Below, piece by piece: positions 36,420-49,227 of a stretch of DNA of 64,000 nt. Position 1 is the stretch's first letter; every line of letters begins with the position of its first letter. Under the pieces are notes generated by a model that was not told where the DNA came from, did no database searches, and saw nothing but the letters and a program-made list of their open reading frames with translations. Both the position numbers and the translations under genes were made by a program. The DNA comes from Chrysomallon squamiferum (Eukaryota > Mollusca > Gastropoda > Neomphalida > Peltospiridae): contig CM022665.1 in assembly GCA_012295275.1 (NCBI GenBank), forward strand, positions 26,926,946-26,990,945, in the 5' to 3' direction.

Positions 36420-37350
36420 TTAGAAGAAAACTGTTGAACGATTCCAGGGGAACAGCTGATGTCCACTGAATGCTGTGTAAGAGTTCAGGCTGGACCAATG
36501 TAACTAGTTATATATATATTTGCTATTCTGATTATATTAACCCTTATGCAATTGTTCAGCCAACCTACGAATTTGCTAAGGGGCCAGGTTATGGTAATGT
36601 AGATATACTCGATATATGGGGCCAAAAGACGAGGTATGCCCACTAATGAATTTTGCTGTTTGGGCTCATTAATTAGGACAGTTACAGAACCTTGGCTGTT
36701 GCCCACTCTTCTGATTTAAAGATCAGGAGGAGTATAAACAGCCAACATGCATACCAGCTTGGCACTGACAAGCCACATACTCTGTCATGAGGGCAGTCAG
36801 TGTGTCTCCAGTGGGTCCTTGGTTATTAGTTTTATTAGTTTTAATCAAAAAATTAAAAGGTTTGGGGGCATTCATGTAGAGGTAAATACAGATATAAATA
36901 GTTAAATATCCTGGAAGGTTTCACTTGAGCATAGTTAATTGTGAAAATAAATGGAAATTTTTTAATTAAATGAAGACTGTCTAAAATTTATATAATATTA
37001 TCATTGTTTTTTTATTTTTTTATCTGGGCATTAAATATCAGATTATATTAATGTTACTTAAATTATACGTAATTGTTATTTATATGTGATGTATTTTTAC
37101 AGGTGATATATTATGTACATGTAATAAATAAATGCATTTTGTACCGACTGCCCTTGATATATCAGTCAGTCAATAGAGCAAGAGTATGACTGACTGATAG
37201 CAGCACTCAACTGATGCCTACTTTCAGTTTGTTACATTAGTGGAATTAGAATTATATTCCTGGTATTTGAATGCTCCATTTTAAGAAGTGCTAAAACAAA
37301 ATTTTGTTATTTATATGTGAAACTAAAATAATTCATGATTTGTATTTTAT
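36420..37350. other. no gene seen; possible retroelement 3' region
   Basis: No exon can be supported. There is a short palindromic GACTGACTGATAG/ATCAGTCAGTC pair near 37160-37200. The sequence becomes AT-rich toward PBL-E. Confidence 0.4.
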
Positions 37351-37353
37351 ACA

Positions 37354-37736
37354 GTGATTTATATTAAGCCATCAAAATTGTGTTTTGCACAATATACTAT
37401 CAGTGCAAAATTCAGAGAAGGACAAACATTAGATTCGTTTTTAAAAGATCTACTTAAAAATGTCAAGAAGGAAGAAATAGCAGATAATGTGGAGCTGTTG
37501 ATTGTTAAGAAGTATAAAGGTGAAATGTGTTTTATTGACAGCAACTGTTGATTATATCTACTGAAAAAGTTGGGAGATGCAGAAATGGTCACAAAGATTC
37601 GAACTACCAAAGTCCCTTTGAATACAATTTTTTTTAAAGAAGCTTATAGCAAAGGATAAAGGAAAATCCATCATAGTTAAAAAAAGATAAAAAGATGGAT
37701 GAAAAAATGATGAAATCATAGACAAGTACAAGCAAG
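37354..37736 (+). pseudogene. PBL-E: decayed ParB-like exon 1
   Basis: Family features are recognisable: IYIKPSKLCFAQ at the start, LDSFLKDLL, LYLLKKLGDAEM and a phase-1 donor after DEIIDKYKQ (G-GTAAGT at 37736). The start codon is GTG (37354) and the core DGNRR reads DSNC followed by TGA at about 37549, with another stop and a frameshift further on. It is the most divergent copy and the only plus-strand one outside the inverted arm. A TTTTATACAG acceptor just before it could mean exon 1 was once internal. Confidence 0.8.
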
Positions 37737-38559
37737 GTAAGTGTTACCATTTGTATTATTATGTAAGTTAGTTAATTTAGCATTAAAATCAGTTAAAATT
37801 ATGCAAAATACAAACCAGAGGTTTCATTAATTATGGGAAGATATTAATCAAGTGTTGGAGATGAATGCTTATTTTACTGCCATGTTCTTTGTACAAAGAC
37901 ATTAGTTATATCTTTAGACTAATGTGTTTTTTATATGAATGTTATAAATATCATTTTTCTTTTAATAGAAATTGCATGTATTGATGACAGCAGTGGCATA
38001 GCTAGAGGGGAAGTATTAAATTAGTTATATATACCTGCATCATCAATATTTTTTTATATATATATACATTGTATATTAATTTTATATGCAGCCTGACAAA
38101 AAACAAAAAAAACCTGCACAATTTTTGCTGATCAGTTCAATGTTCGCTGATAATTATTATTCAGTTATACATCACAAATTCATGCATTACAGGAAGAAAT
38201 TCCACGACACTTCATTTACATTACTGTTTGATAAAAATCGAAAGGAACTTAGTAACATACACTGTATGCATAGTTATGTATCTTGCACATTATCTGGCCC
38301 ATTATGTAAACCAAGAAGAGGCTGCTGCTACTACTACTTCTACTGTTTTCACTGCTACACTGCTATGTAAATAGCTATTACTACCTCAGCTCTACTAGTA
38401 CAGCTACTTTTACTACTACTAATCTACTACCGCTACAATAGCTACAGTTATAATATTTTCCTTTAACAGCTTTAGTCAAATGGAACGCTTATCATTATGT
38501 AACTTAAATTATTGGTTAACAAAGGACAATGAAGTATATTTATATTATTTGAGCAAATA

Positions 38560-38945
38560 AAAATAAGCTAATATGCCATAACTGAACTGGAACAAGTACC
38601 ATGACTTATCTGTGAATAATGTCTGCCACTGCACATACTTCCAGCAGATATGATGTCGGTACTAATCAAGATGAGCCCTTCTGTGATAGGCAAGTAACTG
38701 TTGTTGGACTACAGGATGCCAACATGGCAAACATTGTCTCACTGACACTTCATAATGGTCTGGTCAGACAGATTGTTGCCTGTAACAGCTCTAAGTTGAC
38801 CACGATGACGCCGTGCAATCACACTGACTTGTAACAATGACTTACATTTAGATGGTGAACCCCAGATCTTTGAGTGTGTCGATCTTGTAGCCAGCCAGTG
38901 GCCCTTCTCTGTCTTGCAAACTGAGTTGTCATAGAACTTCAAATT
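38560..38945 (-). mobile_element. Tc1/mariner transposase fragment
   Basis: Minus-strand pieces in shifting frames read RRHRGQLRAVTGNNLSDQTI, then AYHRRAHLD, then QWQTLFTDKSWYLFQFSYG. The last resembles the 'QW..V.FTDESRF.LF..DG' segment of Tc1-like transposases with the catalytic Asp (FTD) present. Stops and frameshifts make it dead. Confidence 0.65.
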
Positions 38946-39662
38946 TAAAGTGATGATGAAAGGAAAATACTCATCTCTTTAACTGCTAAAATTGGCATGT
39001 ATTTAATTACACTCATTCTAAGTAGATGTATCGACACAGGTTGTCAGTTTAGTCTGTTTTTGTTTCAAATCCATCAAAATGAAATCTGGGTTAACTTAAA
39101 AAGTTTCTAATGATAATGCCAGTGATTAAGGCCTTAATAACGTGATGCCTTTATATCAAATGACAACACAAAATTAAAATTCTAACCCAATCTGGCCTAA
39201 AAAAAAAAAAAAAAAAAAAAAGAAAAATACTTCCAAAAAGTATCTTTGACCCTTAACTTCTTTTGAGTATAATGTATTATTTTATTTTTTTATTTTTCTG
39301 ATCATTATTTTTCTTGTTTTAGATAAAACAAAAACAGTTCAGCATCCACTTCAACTGTAGATTCCAAAGCAAAACAAGCAGAAGAAACAAGCAAAAAACA
39401 AAAAGTTATTGAAGGAATATGATATACTTGACAAATGTCAGAAATAATATTTATGTTATTTATTTTTATGTGTTTGAAATGTGTTTACAATTGGCTTTTC
39501 ATCAAGATTATGATAACTGTTTGATATGAATTCAGTGTCACCTGCTCATTTTATATTTAGTTCTATTAATCTGTTTTGTTTTTCTGATTCTTGTACCTTA
39601 CACATGTACTTTGTTTGAACTAATAAAAGTATCTGAAAACTAATATGAAACTTTTTTCTTAG

Positions 39663-39817
39663 TCCAGATACAAGGTTTTGAAAGACCAGTAAGAAAAGTC
39701 ACAGAACCTTCAAGTTCTACCTCTTCTAGTGAAGACTTTTCAAGAATTGAAGAGAAATTTTATTCAGAAGTTGAACGAGATTTCCACAAAATTTCTGTTT
39801 TAAATAACCATAAATGA
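39663..39817 (+). CDS. candidate terminal exon on plus strand (possible PBL-E 3' exon)
   Basis: A TTTTTTCTTAG acceptor precedes 51 open codons in a phase that fits the PBL-E donor (phase 1). The peptide is Ser/Glu-rich: PVRKVTEPSSSTSSSEDFSR, then IEEKFYSEVERDF, ending NNHK-stop. A polyadenylation signal AATAAA follows at 39892-39897. Codon-like composition suggests a real former or current exon. I do not recognise it. Confidence 0.4.
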
Positions 39818-39891
39818 TACTAGATACGAAAATTAATTAATCATTGTTAATGATATTTCTAAATATTTTTAATTATAATTTCCGTAAGAAT

Positions 39892-39897
39892 AATAAA
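39892..39897 (+). terminator. polyadenylation signal AATAAA
   Basis: It lies 75 bp after the stop of the candidate terminal exon at 39663-39817. Position and orientation fit, though AATAAA is common in sequence this AT-rich. Confidence 0.35.
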
Positions 39898-40411
39898 ATC
39901 ACTGAGTAACTGGTAAATATTAGCAGAATATTAAATTAATAATGTATTAGATCAACTGTTGTGAATGCATATTTAATATTTAATGACTCCATTGAAAATT
40001 ATTATTACTTTTGTTATGATTTTTAAAACCAACTGTGAAGACATTCAACTTTCCTGAGAACCTAAACAACACATCAAAATAAAAAAAAATAAAAAAGATA
40101 CATACATTAAAAAACAGTTACATTTATCAGTTTTAGGTGATATTTCTTCATGTTTCTTAATAATGCTGTCATTTATAGAGAATTGAAATAACTGTTTTAG
40201 TTCTGTACAATTCTTTCTCTGAATATACTTTTACATTTTTTTTCTTTAATCCTGTTCACTGATTCTACTCAGTTTCTCTTTCTATTTCTCCAGTCTTGTT
40301 ATCTCCTCATCCCTGTCTATCCCATCCTGATTCTGTTCTGTTTTTTGTCACTATCTGATCCTTCTTATTCCTGATTTATTCTCTGTGTGCATGTCTGTGC
40401 ACATTATATTT

Positions 40412-40412
40412 A

Positions 40413-40446
<34 letters not shown>
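40412..40446. repeat. (TG)n microsatellite
   Basis: About 15 TG units in non-coding sequence. Between 39900 and 41330 I see no other support for a gene; a nearly duplicated stretch of about 80 bp (40925-41010 and 41030-41110) shares TATATGTAATGGTTTAATTG. Confidence 0.85.
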
Positions 40447-40448
<2 letters not shown>

Positions 40449-40864
40449 ATTTGTATACATTTGTCAAACAAAGAACATCTACTGAGAAAGACAAGTTAGC
40501 TATTCTGTTATGTCTCTGTAGATGTCAGTGTATTTCTGTTTAGCACAAATACACATTTCTCAACAATCAACAGTATTTCAGTATTAATTTATTTCTTATT
40601 TATTTCAGGAAAAAAAATTAAATAAAGTAAAACAAAAAGAAGAAATAATAAGATTCTAAATTGACAAAGTAAGACTCAGACACACAAATCAACATACATA
40701 AACACTTGCAAATGTATACATAGACACACAAATCTAGAAACATACACACTTAAAAATGTATACATAAACGTATGTATTACAATTATTATCCATAATTGCT
40801 TGGTATGAAAAGTGATTACAAATTTCTGTAGTTTTATTATGTAAAATAAATGAAATGTTAAATA

Positions 40865-40898
<34 letters not shown>

Positions 40899-41336
40899 TT
40901 AGCTTATTTAAATAATTCCGTTATATTTTTATATGTAATGGTTTAATTGGTTAAACTTTATTATTTTTTCCTTTAATTTTATACATTTGAAGCCAAGAGA
41001 TACTTTCATACATATTAATATTTAAATAATGCTATGTTATATTTTTTATATGTAATGGTTTAATTGGTTAAATTTTAAAAATTTGTTCCTTTAATTTTAT
41101 AAATTTGAAGCCAACAGATACATTCATATTTATTTTTTTACACACAGACACACACATACACACACATTCATATAAAGAGAAAATGAGATTGTTCGGCAAA
41201 ATGTGCAAGTGTGTTTTAATATTAGGTCTACCAGTTTAAAAATAACTAGTAAAATAACAGTTTCTCTAACGTTATAAATTTTAATTGTATTTTATTAGAA
41301 AAAAATATATATTTATGTATTTTTTTAATTCTTCAG

Positions 41337-41434
41337 AAACATTACCAAGAATCTTCCAACAAACCAGAGAGAAAAACATTTCCACATTTATTGAACAAAT
41401 CTGGGTTGAAATGATATTGGAGCCAGTTGAATGA
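41337..41434 (+). CDS. candidate terminal exon, plus strand
   Basis: A TTCTTCAG acceptor is followed by two bases and 31 codons ending EMILEPVE-stop. The phase again fits the PBL-E donor, so it could be an alternative last exon. The peptide (TLPRIFQQTREKNISTFIEQ) is amphipathic and unrecognised. It may also be chance. Confidence 0.3.
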
Positions 41435-41922
41435 CTTCATTTGCACCTTGGTAATTAAATCATCAAAGTTATTTAGACACATCACTTCTCGGCATAATGT
41501 TGGTTACAGACTGTAAAAAAATCTAAGGTCATGTTACTTCATTTTCTCAACTTTTGTATTTTGATCCAAAAATAGCCTGCTCATTTCCATTTCCGATTGT
41601 TTATTCAACAGTATGTGATTTTTCTGTAGTTGTGGCAGTGCCTTAGAAATAAATATTGGAACTGAGAATGGAATAAGTATGGTTTTGTTAATGTCAGTGT
41701 GAAAATTAAGCTTGTTATGTTAGAAACTTGGTTCAAAGCAAATTGCATACATAATAAATAATAATATAGTAGGTCACCGAGTACATATTTCTTTATTTCT
41801 TTGGTTTGACCATTGCTTCATAAAGTCCATTACCACATTCAAACTGACTGTGAAAAATATATGTTCAAAAGTCACTTTTTAAATCTTAACCAAGTGAAAT
41901 TCTACTCCATACACACACATAA

Positions 41923-41950
41923 ATCATCATCATCATCATCATCATCCTCT
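41923..41950. repeat. (ATC)n trinucleotide repeat
   Basis: ATC units, translated as polyserine on the plus strand, in non-coding sequence just outside the segmental duplication boundary (about 42045). Confidence 0.85.
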
Positions 41951-42302
41951 TCATCCTATTTTGCTTATTTTTACTGCACCTTTTTCTTTATTTTATTTGT
42001 TGTTGTTGTTTTGGGCTTTTTTGGCTTTTTATTAGGCAACTTGTAGTCAGCTGCAAGTGTATATATAAACTAAAATATATTTGTCACTACTTTTTGTACC
42101 GATGTAATAAAACAAAAATTCGTCTTGTATTTCATGTTTTACCTCAAAGATTTCACTAAAAGATTCAACATGTTACATTTTCACTGGTTATTCAATATAA
42201 AGTAATTTTTCATTAGTGTAAATAAAATTATAATTGCAGTTAAATCCCTGTTTTTTTTAAATTTTATTATAAACTTGTTTCACAGCATTATAGGAACCAG
42301 TT

Positions 42303-42422
42303 TTATTCCTTCCTTTGAGTCAAGGCATCACAGATATCAGGGTTAGATACATCATCACAGAACTTCAGACTAAGTTTTGCTAATTCTTCCTGGATAGCTG
42401 TTTTGTTGCAACAGCTACTTGC
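42303..42422 (-). CDS. candidate 3' exon of PBL-B family
   Basis: 39 codons plus stop with LAKLSLKFCDDVSNPDICD, in the same frame as 7929-8039 and related to PBL-D exon 5. It has the same weak TTCTGAAG acceptor. It could be an alternative last exon of PBL-B. Confidence 0.4.
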   Translation of the reverse strand, partial: ASSCCNKTAIQEELAKLSLKFCDDVSNPDICDALTQRKE

Positions 42423-43343
42423 CTTCAGAATTTGTTACATGATTGTTTACGTGAGTGCCAAAAGTTTAAAATAGCATCCTTACAGGATAAAGAACCAACT
42501 TCAATAACCTAAATGCAAAAATAAAAAAATTAAGCATTTCAGTTTATGAAGGGATGCAAATTAATATCAGAAATTAATTGGGTTTTGGGTTTTTTTTTTT
42601 TTTTTTACAGCATATTTCAAATGACATAATTTAAAAAAAAAAACAAAAAAAATCAGCATTCGTAACAGTCTTAATTATTTTATTAAATACATTTTATTAT
42701 TAGCCAAAACAGTTATCCATCAAAAAAAACAAAAAAAACATTAAAAGCCCCACCAATAACTTGGTACTAATATAGTACATATATGCATACAATGAAAGAC
42801 AAACATTAATAAAGAAGTGTCTGTGTTTGGTTATTTGTAATTTATTAATTATTAGATCTACAAACAGAATCTTTACAATGTACCTGTTTTTGATTCTTCA
42901 GTAACAAAAACTGTCTCTACTTTAAGTAGCAGATTCAGGGGCACTCAAAACAAATATCTGACACAAACAAATTATCATTTGAATATATTAAGAAATAGAA
43001 ATCTAGGTAAAGTATCTGTATAATTATGAGTGTGCATGTGTGCATGTGTGTATGTGTGCATGTGTGCAAACAGGAGAAAAGAGTGAATAACCTATAATCG
43101 AATATTCAACCAAATGTGACTAAATTTACACTAAATTTTTATATTTAATTATTATTATTAAATAATTGTAAAACATATTTCATTGAAAGCCTTAAAACAA
43201 TGACTAGATGTATTTTTATCTTAAATCATTTGGTACCACTTCTGAACATAACTATTGATCTTATTGTCTGGATGCAGAAAAACTAAGCTCATTTTACTGT
43301 TGTCCTTCCAGTGAAACACAATAAAGTTCTGATGTAATGAATC

Positions 43344-43838
43344 TCAAATTATTATACATCTTCCTGATTTTCTTTTCTGAAAAAAAATAAAAATAATAAT
43401 AAAACATTTGATAAAATGCAACTGTCTGTGAAACAACACTATTACTATTTTCTTTCCTTCCAAGACCTGCTTTAAAATAAAATAATATTCTTGTTTCTTG
43501 GAGGTTTTTAATTATTATTATTATTATTTTATAACTTTTGTTTTGATTTATATACTTACTGAAAAAAAGGAAAAAACATATAAATAAATAAATAAGTAAA
43601 TAAGTAACTTATTTATTTAATCTCTCTAATTTGTAAATCTTATTTTGTTACATTATGGTAAGTTATTTATTTATTTTTCAGATTTGTTTGTGTGTGTGTG
43701 TGTGTGTGTGTGACATAAATATTTTACTTACACGCTCATCAGCTTTTGCAGTATGTTCAGATGCTACCAGCTGTTGCAGTCTAGCATTACGATGATTTTC
43801 TTTAAAAACAAGATTATATAGAAAATAAATAATTCCAA

Positions 43839-43869
<31 letters not shown>

Positions 43870-46800
43870 TATTTGAAAATAGGCAGTTACAAATATATAT
43901 ATTCCTTATGTTTATTAGTTTATTTAGTTATTACTATTGAGAATATGTTTAACTGTTTGACATAATTCAAGACATTTGCAATAAAAAATATCAATATATT
44001 ACTACTAATAGTTGTTTTTATTTCTTACTTTTCTTACTTGTTTATTATTACTTAGAACATTTTTAATACTATTCAAGAATTAAAAATAAAAAAAATATCA
44101 AAATATTACTACTACTAAGTTATTTTTGTTTATTACTTTATTTATTTATTTTTACGAAGGACATTTGTAATTGTATATCATAATTCATGACATTTATAAA
44201 TTCACTGTTAAAAAAACAAATTATTTACACAGTATCAGATACATTTCAATGCATAGTTGTTTCATTTGTAAAGGAAAACCAGGCTCTGTTTAATTAAACT
44301 TTTTTTTTTAATGATTATTATGTTAAGTATATAGTTTTAAACTTTCCACTTTACTTTTTTACTTAAGGTATTTTAACAAACACAAAATGTTTTTTTGTTT
44401 TTTGTTTTTTTTAAACTTGTTTCTGTTTTTTAAATCAAAAATGTTTACACTTCAAAAATATTAACAATGGCACTATTTTATATCTGTCTATCTATCTAAA
44501 TGTACATATAACACTATTATTACTAATATATTTCAAATCTAACTTTTTAACAAATGTAAAAATTATAAAATGTAAAACAAATATATTTTCTGAATATGGT
44601 AACATGTTTAAAATAGTATATAATGTCAGTTTGTACAATTAATATCAGGAAATTAACTAAATAGATCTTTATTAATTTAAATAATAATAATAAGTAAAAT
44701 AAAATAAAATTTTAAAATATTTTGTTTTAAATACTTAATATAAATAAACCAGGTAATAAATTATACATTATAGTTTGTGAAGACATTGCTTAGATATTTT
44801 ATTTAAAATGAAAATATCACATTTATTATTATCATAGAAACCATAAAAAACTAAAATTATGTAATAAGCTACATGTAAATTTAACGTATAGAGATGTTTA
44901 CATAAAAAAGAATAAAAATAAATTAAAAAAATAAGAGTAAGAAGAAGCAAAATAACGATACATCTTTACTAATTTAAAAAGAAATATGAAAACTAGATAG
45001 CATTGCTTACATAAATATATCTCAGATTGTCTTATTTAACTAAACAATATCACTTTTCGTATTATCTTGAAAGAGTAAAAGTTATGTTTTCTATTAAGCT
45101 GTGTGAAACTTTATGCATAATATAAAGGATATCTGCACACCACATGAGAAAGCATGCGTGAATCAAAGTAATGTTTAGAAAAGCAATGCAATAACACAGT
45201 GTAAATTCTTTAAGTTACCAAAAACATAAAATTATTTTTACATACCACTGTAAACAGACAACTCAGGTCTGGTTGTTGAATTTCGTTCAAGTTTTGGTTG
45301 ACTGGCTGCACCATAGTATCGCTGAGAGGCACCAATGGGAGATGCGAAACCAGAAACTCCTGTCTGTGAAAAGAAACAAAATTATTTAATTACAAACAGC
45401 ACCGTAAAACGGTATTTAATCAGCGTTAATCATAAATGAAAACATAATTCTGTTTTTATCTTTTTATTATTTCTTTACTATTTATTTTTTTATCTAATTA
45501 TTGCTATTATTGAGAACATTTTCAGTTATATGACATAATGCAAGTCATTAGAAATAGAAAAATCTAAATATTACTACCAATAATAGTTTTTTTGATTTAT
45601 TCTTTTTTTTAATTAGTTTATTTATTTATTAGTACAGAGAACATTTTTAATTTTATGACATAATTCAAGATATTAGAAATACAAAATATCAAGATATTAC
45701 TACCAATAATAGTTATTTTATTTCTTTTGTTTTCTTATTAGTTTATTTATTTATTTTTACTGAGGACCTTTTTAACCACATCAGATAATAGAAGATATTA
45801 GGAATAAAAAATATCAAAATATTACTACTAATCAATTTTATTAGTTTAAAAAAAAAAATTATAATGTTAAGTATATACTTTTTATTATTATTATAATTAT
45901 TGTTGTTGTTTTTTTTTGTTGATTTTTTTTATTTTTTTATTTTATTTTGGTGTCTTTATTTATTTATTTATTTTAAATTTAAAAAATATAACAAACACTA
46001 CTACTATTAATAATAAACATTTTACTTACACCTGGTGCTGGATTGATTCGAGAAGCCATTCCTATAACCATTGTGTGTATGTATTAAAAAATAAATGTTT
46101 ATAATGATAGCAGAAGTCATAATATATTAATTAATATATAGAAATTATTACATATTAAGAGAGAATAAAAATAATTAAATGAAATAAGAGTAAGAAGAAG
46201 GAAAATAACCACACATCTTTATTAATTTTAAAAGATATACAAAAACTAAATAGCATTGCTTACATAAATATATTTTAGATTGTCTTATTTAACATAAAAA
46301 TATAACTTTTCCCATTATCTTGAAAGAGTATACAAGTTATTTTTTCTATTAAGCAATGTGAAACTTTATGTATAATATAAAGGAAATCCGCAAACCACAT
46401 GAGAAAGTATGCTACAGTTAAACGCAGTTATACAACGTAAATTCTTTAAGTTATCAAAAACATAAAACTATGTTTACATACCACCGTAAATAGACAACTC
46501 GGGTCTGGTTGTTGAATTTCGTTCAAGTTTTGATTGACTGGCTTCACCATAGTATCGCTGAGAGGCACCAATGGGAGATGTGAAACCCATATATCGTGCC
46601 TGTGAAACGAAACGAAATCATTTAATTAGAAGCAAAATTATAATGCTGTTAATATTTTTTAATAAATACTTATTCGTGGACAACTATATTAATCGTTATT
46701 CGCTGCTCCATAAATAAATACTATCTCAGTACAAAAGTTGGAAAATAGAACAAATTATCTTGATAATTTAAAAAAAAAAATAATAATTTAAAAAATTAAA

Positions 46801-47548
46801 ATAATATAAAACAAAATGAAAAAAATTAATATACTTATTTAAACTGTCAAGAAATTAATGCTTTTCTATACATACGTCGGTTGATTCCATCATATTATTA
46901 TGTGAAGGAAAACAGAGACACTAAAATGCATTATGAAAGCAATATTTATTGCGATATGTTGCTATTATCTACATGTGTCAGAAATTGAAAGTAAAATACA
47001 ACAAATACGTATATGATAATGTCTTACTTTACTGATATTGATACTAGATAATTAAACACTCTTTGTATTTTAAGTTATTACTTTCAATTATATACATCAC
47101 GTATACTTTAATTATTATTATTATTATTATTAATTTTAATTTTGTTATATACACTTACGTTTATATCAGCTGACGGATTACGTGGTGACTGGTCGTGATA
47201 TTTTTCTTTAAAATAAATAAATACATACAGACATATAACCAGTCAGACCCACTCAGACATATATATAAATATTATAAATACATACATAAATAAATACGTG
47301 AAAACACACACACAATTATACACACACATGCATGTTGTACATACATAAATAGTTCATACTAGTACTTGGTAATATTAAGACATAAACACCAGATCTAAAC
47401 CAGCTATGTATTACTGCAATCTGCATGGCTTTTATAAAACATTAATATTCATTCAAAATTACAATATCATACAAAGAAATGATAAAACACTTGCTTATAA
47501 TATTATAGTATTATGTAATATAATTATCATTTGCACAATATTGATGTG

Positions 47549-47587
<39 letters not shown>

Positions 47588-48144
47588 GTAAAATATAACT
47601 TCTATTAATTTAAATATTAATATATATACACAGACGAAAGAAGAATGTGGTACGAATATTCCCTTTTAGTTTTTTTCTAATCCACTTATTCAGCCTGAGC
47701 GATGATAATGAAATTAAAAAAAAAAAAAAAATACAGTGAGTAAACAGTTTAATTACCTCTTTTGTGCGTCTTGATAATTTTGTCGATTTTTAGTTCCATA
47801 TAACGATCATTGCGAATTCGAATGGACAATCCTTCATTATGTGTTGTATATTTATTCATAAAACGGTTTGAATTGTACGGTGTCGTTACAACTTTAATAC
47901 TTCCGACTAACCCGACATTTTCGAGCTTTTTCAGAAGAAACAAACGTCGGTTTCCATCGATAACAAAAGGTTTTCCATCATAAACCATAACTTCAACTGG
48001 TGGAAGGCGCTGTTGTGGTGTTGGTGATTTCAAAAGATCGCTTAAAGATTCGTCCAGAGGTAGACCATCTTTAAATGTGTGCTTTATACTGTCTTGTGAA
48101 TAAAATAATTGTGACGGTCGATACGTTATCGTATTTGAATACAT
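43344..48144 (-). CDS. PBL-B: ParB-like gene, shorter paralogue of PBL-A
   Basis: Model: exons 48144-47757, 47205-47159, 46599-46482, 46061-46030, 45363-45246, 43799-43732 and 43376-43344. All have GT/AG borders and compatible phases, 804 nt, 267 residues. Exon 1 differs from PBL-A at only a few residues and keeps VMVYDGKPFVIDGNRRLFLL, with the more usual FKDG where PBL-A has FKND. It has one and a half exon pairs, then a 68-nt exon (ENHRNARLQQLVASEHTAKA...) that resembles exon 2 in its acceptor and phase and has no PBL-A equivalent. The last exon is short and uncertain; splicing to 42422-42303 is an alternative. The exon 1 domain is intact, so I consider it functional. Confidence 0.6.
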
Positions 48145-48177
48145 CTTCTAAACTGTATAATTATTATTAAGCACACA

Positions 48178-48241
48178 TTTATATACCAGAATGTCATACA
48201 GACTGAAAGTCGCTATTTCCACAAATGAAAAAAGTGAAACT
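48178..48241 (-). promoter_or_regulatory. PBL-B promoter: TATA box and near-consensus ISRE
   Basis: TATATAAA on the minus strand at 48178-48185 and AAAAGTGAAACT at 48230-48241, the same as in PBL-A. Confidence 0.55.
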
Positions 48242-48429
48242 AGACTTCCAAGAAAAGGTTGTTTTTCTTAGAAGGCGATAAAGGTTTTACCAGTAATCTA
48301 TTTTTACACCATTATGAATAATTTTTTTTTTTTTTTTAATTTAACTGCTTAATGACTGTATTTCAGTACAACAACAACAATATTAGTAGTAGTGGTAGCA
48401 GTGCTTTTTAGACGGTTTGTCCAATGGGT

Positions 48430-49193
48430 ATCGATGTCTTTTAATTGTCATCATTTCGTGATATATAATATGAAAGAAATTAACATTACAGTTTAAATGT
48501 TACTGTCAAGTATTTATCACTTACTCTGCGCTCACTATAACTGTTATAGTCGATTTCGTACAGTGTACATTGCCTTCACTCACTTCACACAAGGAAATTC
48601 AGTAAAATAATATATTAGTCACACTAATGTAAGTAGGTGACAACGAGGATTATTATTATTATTATTATTTATTTATTTTTATTTTATTATTATTATTATT
48701 ATTTATTTATTTTTATTTTATTATTATTATTATTATTTATTTATTTTTATTTTATTATTATTATTATTATTATAACTATTTATATATCACTGTTTTGTTT
48801 TTATTGATGAAAGAATATTCATTAAAATATTATTTTAACATATTTCTTGTAACATCGGCATTTGGATACTGCGGCCTAATCTTAAATATTAAATATGACA
48901 AGAACTACAACAACAACAACAAAATTAATAAACAATAGCCGTAACACACTTTGTAAATCATATAATCATTTATTTAAAAAGCATCAATATAGCAAAGACA
49001 GCATCAAAATTTAGAAAGAAATTTAAGAAATATCAACAGTTTGAAAGCAAAGAAATATTTACCTTTTTAATTAAAAAGAATTTAATTATCATATGTTTTA
49101 CAAAAGGATATAAATATAATACATTAATAGTTACTAAAGTATATAAATACATATTTTATTATTATTATTATTATTATTACTAAGTGTGTGTGT

Positions 49194-49227
<34 letters not shown>

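Larger units (their letters stand above)
32785..36420 (+). mobile_element. decayed tyrosine-recombinase retrotransposon (Ngaro/DIRS type)
   Basis: Four module remnants lie in order on the plus strand. Gag-like 32785-33097 has SWGVIDNELW and a CKFMHACGKCGEQHPSLQC zinc-binding pattern. Reverse transcriptase 33340-33970 has LRIPLLGFLPNN, FRVIHHRSYPHLNSVNDHI and FLGIEID. Tyrosine recombinase has its N-terminal part at 34130-34260 (SLWPVPLDHFI, FTAFLSSHRY) and catalytic part at 35670-35860 (SLTRYQFNS, SHSFRIGAAAEAAAS). An SGNH-hydrolase-like stretch follows at 35990-36210 (VILQLGLNDI, MLPRLCWHGAEHPKQVDNA). RT plus YR plus SGNH hydrolase is characteristic of Ngaro-like elements. Many stops and frameshifts make it dead. 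The YXDD region and RNase H are largely missing, and 34260-35390 looks like an unrelated insertion. Boundaries are not resolved. Confidence 0.85.
42045..48429. repeat. right copy of direct segmental duplication (PBL-B part)
   Basis: It matches 7660-9290 and 12254-15858 of the left copy. Here 43610 to 44815 replaces the left stretch with the extra exon pairs. Differences are small substitutions and microsatellite lengths, for example a long (AT)n at 47552-47585 that is short on the left. Confidence 0.9.
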
